DNA of 64,000 nt from the NCBI RefSeq assembly GCF_000421565.1, contig NZ_ATXG01000001.1, forward strand, positions 124,001 through 188,000. The letters run 5' to 3'. The stretch's first letter is position 1, and the number at the start of each line of letters is the position of its first letter. Under the pieces are notes generated by a model. That model saw only the letters and a list, made by a program, of their open reading frames with translations. It did no database searches and was not told the DNA's origin. The DNA comes from Agromyces subbeticus DSM 16689. GTDB taxonomy: Bacteria > Actinomycetota > Actinomycetes > Actinomycetales > Microbacteriaceae. The position numbers and the translations under genes are program-made. This document shows, in pieces, positions 44,056 through 52,690 of the stretch.

Positions 44056-45033
44056 ATGACCATCACTGCGAAACCGCCCGCTGCGGCTCAGTCCGCAGTC
44101 GAGAGCGCTCCTGCCGCGACTCCGCCGCGCCGCACGCGGCCGCGGAACCTCCGCACCTGGGTGCGGGGCGGCGGCCTCTCGACCCTCGTCTTCCTCGCGC
44201 CGATGCTCGTCGTCTTCGCGATCTTCAGCTGGTCGCCGATCGTGCAGTCGATCATCATGAGCCTGCAGAAGACGAACCTGCTCGATGCACCCACCTGGGT
44301 GGGCCTCGACAACTTCGTCACCGTGCTGAGCGACCCGTTGCTCGGCACCGCCATCTTGAACACGCTGTACTTCGCCGCACTCGCCCTGCTCTTCGGCTTT
44401 CCGCTGCCCATCCTCGTCGCCGTGCTGATGAGCGAGGTGCGCCGCGCGAAGGGCTTCTACAGCGCGCTCGCCTACCTGCCGGTCGTCGTGCCGCCCGTCG
44501 TCGCGGTGCTGCTCTGGAAGGTCTTCTACGACGCGAGCCCCACCGGCCTCTTCAACACCGTGCTCGGCTGGTTCGGCCTGCCCGCCCAACCGTGGCTGCA
44601 ATCGTCGGCGACAGCGATGCCGTCGCTCGTGCTCGAGGCGACCTGGGCCGGCGCCGGCGGGGCGATCATCATCTACCTCGCCGCGCTGCTCAGCGTGCCG
44701 CCCGAGCTCTACGACGCGGCCGAGGTCGACGGCGCCTCCATCTGGAACAAGATCTGGCACGTCACCCTGCCGCAGCTCCGCGGCATCCTCTTCATCATGC
44801 TGATCCTGCAGGTGATCGCGACCGCGCAGGTCTTCCTCGAGCCGTTCCTCTTCACGGGCGGCGGGCCGAACAACGCGACCGTCACCGTGCTGCTGCTCAT
44901 CTACCGCTACGCCTTCCAGAACAGCCTCGGCGGCGACTACGGCGAGGCGACGGCGCTCAGCGTGATGCTCGCGATCGTGCTGGCACTGCTCAGCTGGCTG
45001 TACTTCAGGCTCACCAACCGTTGGAGCAGCTGA
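44056..45033 (+). CDS. Carbohydrate ABC transporter permease, MalF type
   Basis: A 325-residue permease with a basic cytoplasmic N-terminus, six helices and an EAA loop (LYDAAEVDGASIWNKIWHVT). AAGGAA lies 5 nt before the ATG. It forms a dimer with the MalG-type subunit, whose ATG shares one base with this stop (TGATG). No ATPase gene is present, so a shared MsiK-type ATPase is likely. Confidence 0.92.
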   Translation: MTITAKPPAAAQSAVESAPAATPPRRTRPRNLRTWVRGGGLSTLVFLAPMLVVFAIFSWSPIVQSIIMSLQKTNLLDAPTWVGLDNFVTVLSDPLLGTAILNTLYFAALALLFGFPLPILVAVLMSEVRRAKGFYSALAYLPVVVPPVVAVLLWKVFYDASPTGLFNTVLGWFGLPAQPWLQSSATAMPSLVLEATWAGAGGAIIIYLAALLSVPPELYDAAEVDGASIWNKIWHVTLPQLRGILFIMLILQVIATAQVFLEPFLFTGGGPNNATVTVLLLIYRYAFQNSLGGDYGEATALSVMLAIVLALLSWLYFRLTNRWSS

Positions 45034-45995
45034 TGACGACGACACCGACCGCACGGGACATCCGTCTGCCCCGGCTCTCGCTGAAGGGCCGCAGGGCGAC
45101 GCGACCCGACGACGCGCGCGACCGCGGCATCGTCTCGGACTTCGACGGCAAGAAGCGGGGCGTGCGCCTCGGCATGGGCGGCGTGCACTTCGTGCTCTTC
45201 GTCGGCCTCGTCGTCGCCGGGCTCGGCCCGTTGCTGTGGCTCGCGAAGTCCGCGGTGACCCCGACGCAGGACACCCTGCGACAACCGCTCGCGCTCTGGC
45301 CCAACGGCATCGACTGGGCCAACCTGCAGTCGGCGTGGGTCGAGGTGCACATCGACCAGTATTTCTGGAACACGATCGTGATCGCCGCCGGGTCGTGGTT
45401 GTTCCAGCTGCTCGTCGCGACCACGGCCGGCTATGCGCTGTCGGTGCTGCGGCCGAAGTACGGGCCGGTGCTGAACGGGGCGATCCTCGCGACGATGTTC
45501 ATTCCCGCGGTCGTGCTGCTCGTGCCGCTCTACCTGACGATCGTGAACCCGCCGCTGCTCGGCGACGTGTCGCTGCTCAACAACTACCTCGCGGTGTGGC
45601 TGCCGGCCGCGGCGAACGCCTTCAACATCCTGCTCGTGAAGCGCTTCTTCGACGCGCTGCCGCGAGAGGTGTTCGAGGCGGCGCGAACGGATGGCGCGGG
45701 GCCGTTCCGGCTCTTCTGGTCGATCGTGCTGCCGATGTCGAAGCCCATCCTCGGCGTGGTGTCGGTGTTCGCGATCATCGCCGCCTGGAAGGACTTCCTC
45801 TGGCCGATGCTCGTGCTGCCCGATCCCGCCGTGCAGCCGCTGTCGGTGCGACTGCCCGCGGTGCAGGGGTCGATCGAGCTCGATGTGTTCCTCGCGGCGC
45901 TCGCGATCTCGACGCTCATCCCCGTCGTGCTGTTCCTCCTCTTCCAAGGCGTCTTCCTGCGCTCCGCCGGCCTCGGCGGCGCGGTCAAGGGCTGA
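45033..45995 (+). CDS. Carbohydrate ABC transporter permease, MalG type
   Basis: A 320-residue permease with a 48-residue basic cytoplasmic lead, six helices, EAA loop (VFEAARTDGAGPFRLFWSIV) and the C-terminal GLGGAVKG typical of MalG-type subunits. It is translationally coupled to the MalF-type gene and is the last clear member of the operon. Confidence 0.92.
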   Translation: MTTTPTARDIRLPRLSLKGRRATRPDDARDRGIVSDFDGKKRGVRLGMGGVHFVLFVGLVVAGLGPLLWLAKSAVTPTQDTLRQPLALWPNGIDWANLQSAWVEVHIDQYFWNTIVIAAGSWLFQLLVATTAGYALSVLRPKYGPVLNGAILATMFIPAVVLLVPLYLTIVNPPLLGDVSLLNNYLAVWLPAAANAFNILLVKRFFDALPREVFEAARTDGAGPFRLFWSIVLPMSKPILGVVSVFAIIAAWKDFLWPMLVLPDPAVQPLSVRLPAVQGSIELDVFLAALAISTLIPVVLFLLFQGVFLRSAGLGGAVKG

Positions 45996-46058
45996 ACAGC
46001 GAGGGCAGCGGATGCTGCGGCTCGCGTGGTGTCGGCGGTGCGGCGTAGCGTGGGCGAC

Positions 46059-46457
46059 GTGGAGCATCCTCGAGTCGTCGATCCGCGGCATCCGCTCGTC
46101 GAGCGCGTGCGCGCCCTCTGCCTCGAACTGCCCGAAGCGGTCGAGGTCGAGGCATGGGGGCGGCCGACGTTCCGGGCGGCGAAGCCGATCTTCGTGCATG
46201 TGAGCGCGTCGATGGAGCGCCCGCTCTCGATCGTGCTGAAGACCGATCCGGTCGAGCACCTCGCGCTCGTGCAAGACGCGCGCTTCTTCGGCCCGCCCTA
46301 CTACGACCGCAACCACTGGGTCGGGCTCGACCTCGACGCTCATGATGCCGACTGGGGTCTCATCGCCGAGCTCATCGAGACCTCGTACCGGCAGGTCGCC
46401 AACCGTCGTCAACTCACCGCGCTCGACTCGCTGCGGCCCGATCACGTGACCGGGTGA
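46059..46457 (+). CDS. MmcQ/YjbR-like protein
   Basis: A 132-residue protein of the MmcQ/YjbR double-wing DNA-binding-like family. The pattern LCLELPEAVEVEAWGRPTFR near the N-terminus, the central LSIVLKTDP and the C-terminal ELIETSYRQVANRR are typical. Its role is unknown. The GTG start lies 7 nt after TAGCGT (46046-46051), so the transcript looks leaderless and independent of the ABC operon that ends 63 nt upstream. Confidence 0.87.
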   Translation: MEHPRVVDPRHPLVERVRALCLELPEAVEVEAWGRPTFRAAKPIFVHVSASMERPLSIVLKTDPVEHLALVQDARFFGPPYYDRNHWVGLDLDAHDADWGLIAELIETSYRQVANRRQLTALDSLRPDHVTG

Positions 46458-46546
46458 GGCGAGGGCCCTCGATTGGCGAGATCTGAGCCGGTGCGTTAGA
46501 GTTACGTGGTTGCCTGATTGCGAATGTCGCGCGGGCGACAGCCTAT

Positions 46547-46619
46547 GCGCCCGTAGCTCAACGGATAGAGCATCTGACTACGGATCAGAAGGTTGGGGGT
46601 TCGAATCCCTCCGGGCGCA
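46547..46619 (+). tRNA. tRNA-Arg (ACG anticodon)
   Basis: A 73-nt cloverleaf with acceptor GCGCCCG/CGGGCGC, anticodon stem TCTGA/TCAGA round CTACGGA (anticodon ACG) and the T-loop GGTTCGAATCC. Discriminator A, no CCA encoded. TAGAGT at 46497-46502 is a likely -10 box. Confidence 0.97.
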
Positions 46620-46640
46620 CACTGGTTGAGACAGTAATCG

Positions 46641-46664
46641 AACGGCTCGCTTCGGCGGGCCGTT
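46641..46664 (+). terminator. Terminator after tRNA-Arg
   Basis: A 10-bp stem with one G-T pair (AACGGCTCGC / GCGGGCCGTT) and a TTCG loop, followed by CGTGTTTTC, 22 nt past the tRNA. Confidence 0.85.
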
Positions 46665-47019
46665 CGTGTTTTCGGCCGAGGCTGCCTCTTCGCGCGATCG
46701 CTCGCGCAGACGTTCCGGTGCTCGATCGCGCTATGAATCGGCTCGACGCGGGCCTATCATGAGCTGGGAAGCGGCTGAACGTCGCGGTCGGGATTCCATC
46801 AAGCGCGTGACGGCGGGGCCATGGGGCGGTTAGGCTCGCCTCACGTCTGATTTCCCGTCATCGAGAGTTCGGATAATGAGGGGTTCGTACGCCGGGTTCG
46901 ATCTGGCATTGTTCTGCCGGGCGATCGTTCTGTCACAGCGCATGATTCGTTCCGGCTCGGCCGACCGTGGGGGGCACGTTCGGCCGTCGAGTGCGCGTTC
47001 GAGAGGGCCGGCCGCGCTC
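46665..47019. other. Intergenic region, no supported gene
   Basis: It contains TTAGGCT near 46831, which may be a -10 box, and upstream in-frame ATG codons for the next gene at 46876 and 46942. Nothing else is recognised. Confidence 0.4.
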
Positions 47020-48345
47020 ATGCGCCGGGTCTACGCGGTGCTCATCGCCGTGGCCGTGTCGATCGTGCTCTACCGGGCACTCGATCCCCGGGCAGCCTCT
47101 GCCGCTGAGCACCCGATCGATGCGATGTGGATGGTGCCGGCACTCCTCGGCGGAGCCGCTGTGGGTGTCTGCTTGATCGTGGCATCGGCATCGCGCGCGG
47201 GTCTCGCGGACATGGTGCGGCTCGGCCTGCCGACCTTGCGCGCGGAACCACGAGCGATCGCCAACGGCCTCGCCTGGGCGGCGGTCGCCGTGCTCGGAGT
47301 GCACTTCACCGCGGCCGCGTTCGACGGGCTGCCCGGCGGGCACCGACTGGCCGGAGTCGTGCTGGGGGCGGTGTTCGGCATCGGCACCTTCCGCCTGCAC
47401 CGCCGCGCGATCGAGCACGAGGTGTACCGCACGTTCAACCTGGTGGCGATGCTGCTCGCCGCGGGGAGTATCGCGAGCATGAGCATCACCCCGACCGGGC
47501 AGTGGTGGACGCGCAACTTCAGCACCCTCGGCACCTCGAACGATCTCGCGGCAGCGTGCTTCAACGTCGCCATCATCGTGTCGGGCCTCGGCATCGCGGG
47601 GCTCTCGGGCTCGCTCACGCGCGCACTCGTCGGCGCGCGGTTCGGCCTGCGCCCCGGTGCGCGCGCGGTGATGCAGACGCTCATCGCGCTCGTCGGGGTG
47701 TGCCTCATGGGGGTTGGCGTCGTGCCGATCGACAGCGCCACCGACCTGCACAATGCCTTCGCCGTCGGAGCTGCCGCCGCCTTCGCGACGCTGTGCCTCG
47801 GTGTGCAGTTCTTCGCATCGCGCATGCCGCGGGCGTTCGTGTGCTTCTCCTACGGCTCGCTCGGGGTCGAAGTGGCCGCGATGGTCGCCTACGACGGCTT
47901 CGGCATCTTCAACCTGACGGTGTTCGAGATCGTGGCCTTCACGCTCGTCTTCGCGTGGCTCATCGCGCTGATCGTCGCGACCGCGACAGCGCATGGTCAG
48001 GATGAGCACGACGACGTCGCAGACCACGAACACAGCGCACGCCACGACCACGGCATGACGGATGTCGCGACGCGCACTCGAGGCATCCGTCGCCCCGGCT
48101 CGGAGCTCGGCTCGCGCCCACGCTCGGTGCGGCGCGTGTCGGCCTCGACGCGGGTGATCTGGAGTTCCGCTCGAAGATACCGACATCTCGAGCCCGAGGG
48201 AACGGCCCGTCGGCACTCGCCGCGACCGGCGATCGGCACGGTGCGTCGACGCCGCGGCAGTCGTCGATCACGGAGGGGCGTTCGGGCGGCGCGGGTAGAG
48301 TCACGCCATGGCCACCGACATCGTCGAAATCGTCCGCAACGATGA
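47020..48345 (+). CDS. DUF998-like integral membrane protein with anomalous C-terminal tail
   Basis: A membrane protein with about ten hydrophobic helices of the DUF998 type (WTRNFSTLGTSNDLAAACFN is the family-like core). The start is uncertain: ATG 47020 directly precedes the first helix, while ATG 46876 would add 48 polar residues. Real membrane sequence ends about base 48000 (LIALIVATATAHG). The remaining 110 or so residues are His-rich and then Arg-rich, resemble out-of-frame reading, and cover the promoter and first 38 nt of the next gene. A one-base indel near 47990-48000 would bring in a TGA at about 48005. Function unknown. Confidence 0.65.
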   Translation: MRRVYAVLIAVAVSIVLYRALDPRAASAAEHPIDAMWMVPALLGGAAVGVCLIVASASRAGLADMVRLGLPTLRAEPRAIANGLAWAAVAVLGVHFTAAAFDGLPGGHRLAGVVLGAVFGIGTFRLHRRAIEHEVYRTFNLVAMLLAAGSIASMSITPTGQWWTRNFSTLGTSNDLAAACFNVAIIVSGLGIAGLSGSLTRALVGARFGLRPGARAVMQTLIALVGVCLMGVGVVPIDSATDLHNAFAVGAAAAFATLCLGVQFFASRMPRAFVCFSYGSLGVEVAAMVAYDGFGIFNLTVFEIVAFTLVFAWLIALIVATATAHGQDEHDDVADHEHSARHDHGMTDVATRTRGIRRPGSELGSRPRSVRRVSASTRVIWSSARRYRHLEPEGTARRHSPRPAIGTVRRRRGSRRSRRGVRAARVESRHGHRHRRNRPQR

Positions 48346-48601
48346 CCGCAACCGCTACGAACTCTCGTTCGCCGGTGAACGCGCCGGATTCGCCCAGTAC
48401 CGGCGGCACGACGGAGTGATCGTGTTCACCCACACCGTGGTGCTGCCCGAGTTCGAAGGACGCGGCCTCGGCAGCAAGCTCGCGAAGTTCGTGCTCGGCG
48501 ACGCGGTCGCCCGAGGCGAGCGCATCGTGCCCGAGTGCCCCTTCATCGCCGCGTACCTGCGCCGGCATGAGGAGTACGAGGCATCCGTCGACTGGCCTTG
48601 A
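48308..48601 (+). CDS. Small GNAT-type N-acetyltransferase (YjdJ/YidJ-like)
   Basis: A 97-residue minimal GNAT-fold protein. Features: RYELSFAGERAGFAQYR, the strand VIVFTHTVVLPEFEGRGLGS with the acetyl-CoA loop GRGLGSKLAKFVL, and a final CPFIAAYLRRH. The family acetylates small molecules or proteins, substrate unknown. ATG 48308 lies 6 nt after TAGAGT (48296-48301), so the transcript looks leaderless. Confidence 0.9.
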   Translation: MATDIVEIVRNDDRNRYELSFAGERAGFAQYRRHDGVIVFTHTVVLPEFEGRGLGSKLAKFVLGDAVARGERIVPECPFIAAYLRRHEEYEASVDWP

Positions 48602-48867
48602 GGCCGAGGCGACTCGCCGGCGCACGCTCGCCCCCCGATCGGGGCAGTATCCGCATGTCAGACCGACGACTACGATGCGAGCAGACCCGTGTCGGACCCG
48701 ACCGACCTTCTCGTGCTGCACCGGCGAGTCGCGTGATCGCGCCTGCGCGTGACCACCGGGAGAAGCTCGCCGAGTCCAGTTCGGGTCGCTCGGCGGGAGG
48801 GTCTCCACGGAGACCGCGGTGGGGCGGGAGGTAGGGTTCCCGTCCCGCCGTCAACCCATGCGCGGTG

Positions 48868-49332
48868 TCAGCTCGCGGACTCGTCTGATGGCGTGCGACT
48901 GACGTCGGGGCGCAGGCGATTGCAGAGGTCGGCGAGCGTCTGCAGCTCTGCTTCGGAGAGGGTGTCGCCGAACTGTCGGTTGATGGCGTCCATGTGCGAG
49001 ATCGCCACCCGCCGGAAGAGTGCGAACCCCTCGTCGGTGATGGCGACGATCGTGCCGCGCCCGTCGCTCGGATCGTGGAGCTTCGTGATCAGGCCGCGTG
49101 CGGCGAGCCGATCGACGAGACGGCTCACGCTGGGCTGCGTGATGAGCACGTTGCGGTTCAGGTCTTTCAGTCGCAACCGGCGACCGGGTGCACGCGTGAT
49201 GTTGAACAGCACGTCGTACTCGTTGAGCGAGATGACCTCGCTCGGAAACTCGGCCGCGAGTGCGCGCATGATCGTGACTTGGGCACGGAACAGCGACTCC
49301 CATGCGGCGACGGTGATCGCACGATCTGCCAT
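48868..49332 (-). CDS. MarR-family regulator
   Basis: A 154-residue winged-helix regulator of the MarR family. The recognition helix region is LKDLNRNVLITQPSVSRLVDRL and the wing is DPSDGRGTIVAITDEG. AAGGGG lies 6 nt before ATG 49332; a longer start at 49368 has no ribosome site. Such proteins usually repress nearby transport or redox genes in response to small phenolic or oxidising ligands. The target is not evident here. The gene stands at the left border of the accessory island. Confidence 0.9.
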   Translation of the reverse strand: MADRAITVAAWESLFRAQVTIMRALAAEFPSEVISLNEYDVLFNITRAPGRRLRLKDLNRNVLITQPSVSRLVDRLAARGLITKLHDPSDGRGTIVAITDEGFALFRRVAISHMDAINRQFGDTLSEAELQTLADLCNRLRPDVSRTPSDESAS

Positions 49333-49452
49333 GCCAGGCCCCTTCGTCGTGATTCGTTCCACAAGCAACTCGTGGACTCATCCAACAATAGGGAACTGCG
49401 GCGAGAAAGCGGGGGCCGAGAATCGGCTAACGGTCCGCTCGACCGACTGCCG

Positions 49453-49552
49453 GAATCGGTTGAGGGCCGGTCGTAGAGGCTGACGGCGCTGGGCGCTGCC
49501 CCTCGAGTGGCGGGACCGAGAATCGGTTGAGGGCCGGTCGTAGAGGCTGACG
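49453..49552 (+). repeat. 33-bp perfect direct repeat pair
   Basis: Two identical 33-bp copies (49453-49485 and 49520-49552, both starting GAATCGGTTGAGGGCC), 67 bp apart. A third degenerate start (GAGAATCGGCTAACGG) lies near 49419. They border the accessory island on its left. Confidence 0.85.
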
Positions 49553-49562
49553 ACCGGCCCTC
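49529..49562 (+). terminator. Strong hairpin at island border
   Basis: A perfect 12-bp stem (GAGGGCCGGTCG / CGACCGGCCCTC) with a 10-nt loop, formed by the second copy of the 33-bp repeat and the bases after it. The first copy lacks the right arm. Confidence 0.7.
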
Positions 49563-49706
49563 TCCCTTGCACCAAGAGTGTCCTGCAATCACATTCCACG
49601 CCGCCTGCCACAGCAAACAGTCGGCGCACTTCCGAATATATAACGGATCGGTAACAGGCGCTAGTTATCGTTCTGTTATTTTTTGCTCAGGATGCCGCCG
49701 TGTCCG

Positions 49707-49785
49707 GTCTCACCTAGCTTTTCCAATTCTCACGAAACTTTTCCACTGTCTCATTTGGGCTTCCATGTCTCACGGAACTTTTCCA
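49707..49785 (+). repeat. Four tandem 19-bp sites, putative TnsB binding sites (left end)
   Basis: Copies at 49707, 49727, 49748 and 49767 with consensus GTCTCACGAAACTTTTCCA and a spacing of 19-21 bp. Copy 3 (GTCTCATTTGGGCTTCCA) is the most degenerate. They lie 130-210 bp before tnsA. Arrays of this kind at the tnsA side are typical of Tn7-like ends. Confidence 0.75.
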
Positions 49786-49876
49786 AAACGCGGCGCGGCG
49801 GGTGCGCCGCGGCGCTGTCCCTGGGACAGTGAACGTGTCAGGTTTACCGATACTCGGGGAGCGACAAGGAGGGCGA

Positions 49877-49936
49877 ATGTACTCGTTCTTCACCTCGATC
49901 TGGAGTAGCGCTGACCATGACCGCCCAGCTTCGTAG
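49877..49936 (+). CDS. 19-residue leader peptide overlapping tnsA
   Basis: A short frame ATG-TAC-TCG... of 19 codons (MYSFFTSIWSSADHDRPAS) has AGGAGGG 4 nt upstream, the best ribosome site in this area, whereas tnsA itself has none. It ends 20 nt inside tnsA in another frame. It may couple or limit TnsA translation. Expression is inferred only. Confidence 0.45.
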   Translation: MYSFFTSIWSSADHDRPAS

Positions 49937-50681
49937 AGCCCGTAGCGAGTCGCTCGGGTACTTCACCCAGATCATGTATCTCCACGATGGCGAGACGCAC
50001 CGCATTGATGCGCGGGACGCTCAACACGTCGAGTTCGAGAACGCGGCACCGGTTCGATCGTTCCCGTCGTGGCGTGGCAAACGAAACTACTCGGGCTTTT
50101 ACTGGACGGCGACGAATCGACGCCACGTCGGGTTCGAGTCGCTCACCGAGCGGACAGCGCTCATGCTCCTTGACCGGGACCCTCATATCATCGGCATTTC
50201 GAGCCAACCGATGTGGATCTGCTGGCCGAAGGATGGCGGGGCCGACTCACACGCACCCGACTTTTTCGTTCGCTATGACAATGGCGATGGTGCCGTGATC
50301 GATGTGCGTCCCGAGCACCTCATCGATGACCACAGTGCCGATGTCTTCGAACGCACCAATGACCTCTGCAAGCAGATGGGGTTCCAGTACCGACTGATCC
50401 CGGCGATGGATCCCATGCTCGTCAAGAACCTGCTCTTCCTCGCCAGATACAGAGCCGATGAGTACACAGCGACCACAGATCAACTCCGCGCGCTACGGCG
50501 CTTCAGTGCGCAGCCCATCAGCCTCCAAGAGATCGTGAGCCGACTCGGATCCAGCGACAGAGCGGCGGGCCTGGCGGCTGCGTACTCGCTGATTTGGCAC
50601 GGAGCAATCGACATCGATTTGAGTAGGCCAGTTTCCCTTGCGACGCTCTGCCAGGTTGGCCATGCGGGGACGACGTCGTGA
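49917..50681 (+). CDS. tnsA: TnsA-like heteromeric transposase endonuclease subunit
   Basis: A 254-residue restriction-like nuclease that in Tn7 cuts the 5' ends of the transposon. The catalytic acidic residues fit the glutamate in HVGFESLTE and the aspartate in HAPDFFV. The position of the usual Q-x-K motif reads DVRP, so arginine replaces lysine. This form is also what I recall from actinobacterial relatives. The C-terminal part is helical. Its GTGA overlaps tnsB. A 19-residue leader frame with a strong ribosome site overlaps the start. Confidence 0.85.
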   Translation: MTAQLRRARSESLGYFTQIMYLHDGETHRIDARDAQHVEFENAAPVRSFPSWRGKRNYSGFYWTATNRRHVGFESLTERTALMLLDRDPHIIGISSQPMWICWPKDGGADSHAPDFFVRYDNGDGAVIDVRPEHLIDDHSADVFERTNDLCKQMGFQYRLIPAMDPMLVKNLLFLARYRADEYTATTDQLRALRRFSAQPISLQEIVSRLGSSDRAAGLAAAYSLIWHGAIDIDLSRPVSLATLCQVGHAGTTS

Positions 50682-52678
50682 GGGTCCAGATTGGTGAGCA
50701 TGTCGAGCTCGACGGCGAGAAACTCCGCGTCGTCTCAATCTCAGACCGGACCGTCCTTTTGCGTGATCCCAGCACCGGCCAAGCACAGGAAGTGCTCCTC
50801 GAGGAACTCAACCACCGCTCGATCATCAAACATCCAGCGCAACACGCAGACTCGGCCGTCGGCGATGATCTCGCCGGGCTGCAGCACCTCGATGCCGCCC
50901 GCCTCGCCGAGATCCAACTCTGGACAACCTGCCTCGACGAACTGGAGCTCCAACTCCGTATCGCTGACGCCGCCGGCACGTCACGCAGCGTCCCGTACCA
51001 ACAGTGCATCAACACGATCGCTGCACACGGCCGGACCCTGACACGGCGCACGCTCTACAACAAACTCACAGCCTACCGCACTCTCGGCGCAGCAGGATTG
51101 GTCGACCGGCGACTGGTCAGCGGCGGGGCGGCGACTCGGAAGCGAACTGACCCACGAGTGATTGCGGCACTGGCTGAAGTGATTGATGCACAGAAGCACG
51201 AATCGACCGGTACAAAGACCCGCATCCTCGACCGTGCCCGGCGGCTGCTGGACGAGCGATTCGGTGACGGTGAGGTCCCGTTTCCCAGCCGTGCCACGTG
51301 CTTCCGAATCATCGACGAAATGGACCGCGGCCAATTCATAACAGGGTCGGCTCGGACACGCCACTCGCTCGCGAACCGCCCTGAACGCCCGTTCACACCC
51401 GTGGGTGCATCTCGACCCGGCGAGCAAGTCCAGATCGACAGCACGAAGCTCGATGTCCTTGTCCAACTGTCGGACGGATCACGCGTGCGACCGGAACTGA
51501 CGATCATGCTCGACGTCGCGACCAGATCGATCGTCGCCGCCGTGGTGCGACCCATCGCCACGAAGAGCATCGATCTCGTGGTCGCTCTCGCGCGAACCCT
51601 CGTCCCATATGACCTTCGCCCCGGCGGACGTGTCGAGACTCGCGCCCTCGTCGCAGGCTCCCTCCCCGGTCACCCGCTACTCGGCGAAGAGGACCTAGAC
51701 CACTACCGGCGCCAACTGCCATACATCTTCCCCGACACCATCACAACGGACCGCGGCCGGATCTTCGTCTCCGAGCACTTCCGCTACGCATGTCAGCGGC
51801 TTGGCATCTCACTGAACCTCTCCGCCCCGTACACCCCGACCGACAAGGCGAAGGTCGAGCGGGCATTCAAGTCGATCAACACCGGATTCACTCAGCACCT
51901 GACCGGCTACGTCGGAAGAGGCGTCGAATACCGCGGAACACAGGTCGACTCCGCCGGGGTGCTCTCCCTCCCGCAACTTCAAACCCTTCTCGACGAGTGG
52001 GTCATCGTCGAGTGGCAGAACCGTCCACACGACGGACTGCGCGACCCGCTCTTTCCGTCCGTGAAACTCTCACCCAACGAAATGGCCCGCGCCTATCGGC
52101 GCATCGCCCCAGAACTGCACATCCCCTTCGACACCGAGACTTACCTCAGCCTCATGCCCGTCGTCTGGCGCACAGTGCAGGCCTACGGCCTCACGATCGA
52201 CCACCGAACCTACGACTCCGAGGCCCTCACCACGCTGCGCCGGATGAAGTCCCCCTACCCGGGCCAGGGCGGGAAGTGGCCGATCCACTACGACCCCTAC
52301 AACGTCCAAACGGTGTGGCTCCCCGCGGACGACACCTGGCTGCCCCTCCAATGGGTCAACGCCAACGTCACCGGCCCCATGTCCAGCGACGTCTGGGCTG
52401 CGGCACGAACGCCAGGATTCCTGAACCGCGACAGCAACGAAGAAGCACGACGACTCGCGCACGTCAACGACATCCTCAGCCGTGGCGCCTCAGGCGATCG
52501 GCGCACGCGCCGCGCCGTCGCCAAAAGCAATGCGATCGCCAGCGACACCATGCGCCTGAACGAACACGGCAACCCGCCCCAACACGACACCGAACCACCG
52601 GCGGCCGAGCCACCCGGCCACGTTGCACCGGTCACCCCGATCACCCCCGCCCGATTCGGGCTCCTCGAGGACGACTAG
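50678..52678 (+). CDS. tnsB: TnsB-like DDE transposase (Mu/rve type)
   Basis: A 666-residue transposase that cuts and joins the 3' transposon ends. Helix-turn-helix domains occupy about the first 200 residues. The RNase H-fold core has D254 (VQIDSTKLD), D358 (TTDRG) and E394 (KVERAF), spaced DD35E. A Mu-type beta-barrel follows, and a C-terminal tail after residue 580 probably contacts TnsC. The GTG start overlaps the tnsA stop. Base composition is less GC-rich than in the flanking core genes. Confidence 0.92.
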   Translation: MRVQIGEHVELDGEKLRVVSISDRTVLLRDPSTGQAQEVLLEELNHRSIIKHPAQHADSAVGDDLAGLQHLDAARLAEIQLWTTCLDELELQLRIADAAGTSRSVPYQQCINTIAAHGRTLTRRTLYNKLTAYRTLGAAGLVDRRLVSGGAATRKRTDPRVIAALAEVIDAQKHESTGTKTRILDRARRLLDERFGDGEVPFPSRATCFRIIDEMDRGQFITGSARTRHSLANRPERPFTPVGASRPGEQVQIDSTKLDVLVQLSDGSRVRPELTIMLDVATRSIVAAVVRPIATKSIDLVVALARTLVPYDLRPGGRVETRALVAGSLPGHPLLGEEDLDHYRRQLPYIFPDTITTDRGRIFVSEHFRYACQRLGISLNLSAPYTPTDKAKVERAFKSINTGFTQHLTGYVGRGVEYRGTQVDSAGVLSLPQLQTLLDEWVIVEWQNRPHDGLRDPLFPSVKLSPNEMARAYRRIAPELHIPFDTETYLSLMPVVWRTVQAYGLTIDHRTYDSEALTTLRRMKSPYPGQGGKWPIHYDPYNVQTVWLPADDTWLPLQWVNANVTGPMSSDVWAAARTPGFLNRDSNEEARRLAHVNDILSRGASGDRRTRRAVAKSNAIASDTMRLNEHGNPPQHDTEPPAAEPPGHVAPVTPITPARFGLLEDD

Positions 52679-52690
52679 ACGGGCGACCGC

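Noticed and set aside
46876..47019. N-terminal extension of the DUF998-like protein from ATG 46876
   Set aside because: The 48 extra residues are polar and unlike a membrane-protein lead, and no ribosome site supports ATG 46876. ATG 47020 directly before the first helix is preferred but not certain.
48793..48850. GGCGGGA/TCCCGCC stems between the GNAT and MarR genes
   Set aside because: Only 7-bp stems in very GC-rich sequence; too weak to call a terminator, though it sits where one is expected.
49567..49908. 113-codon open frame across the putative transposon end
   Set aside because: It covers the tandem 19-bp sites, has no ribosome site and shows no protein-like pattern.
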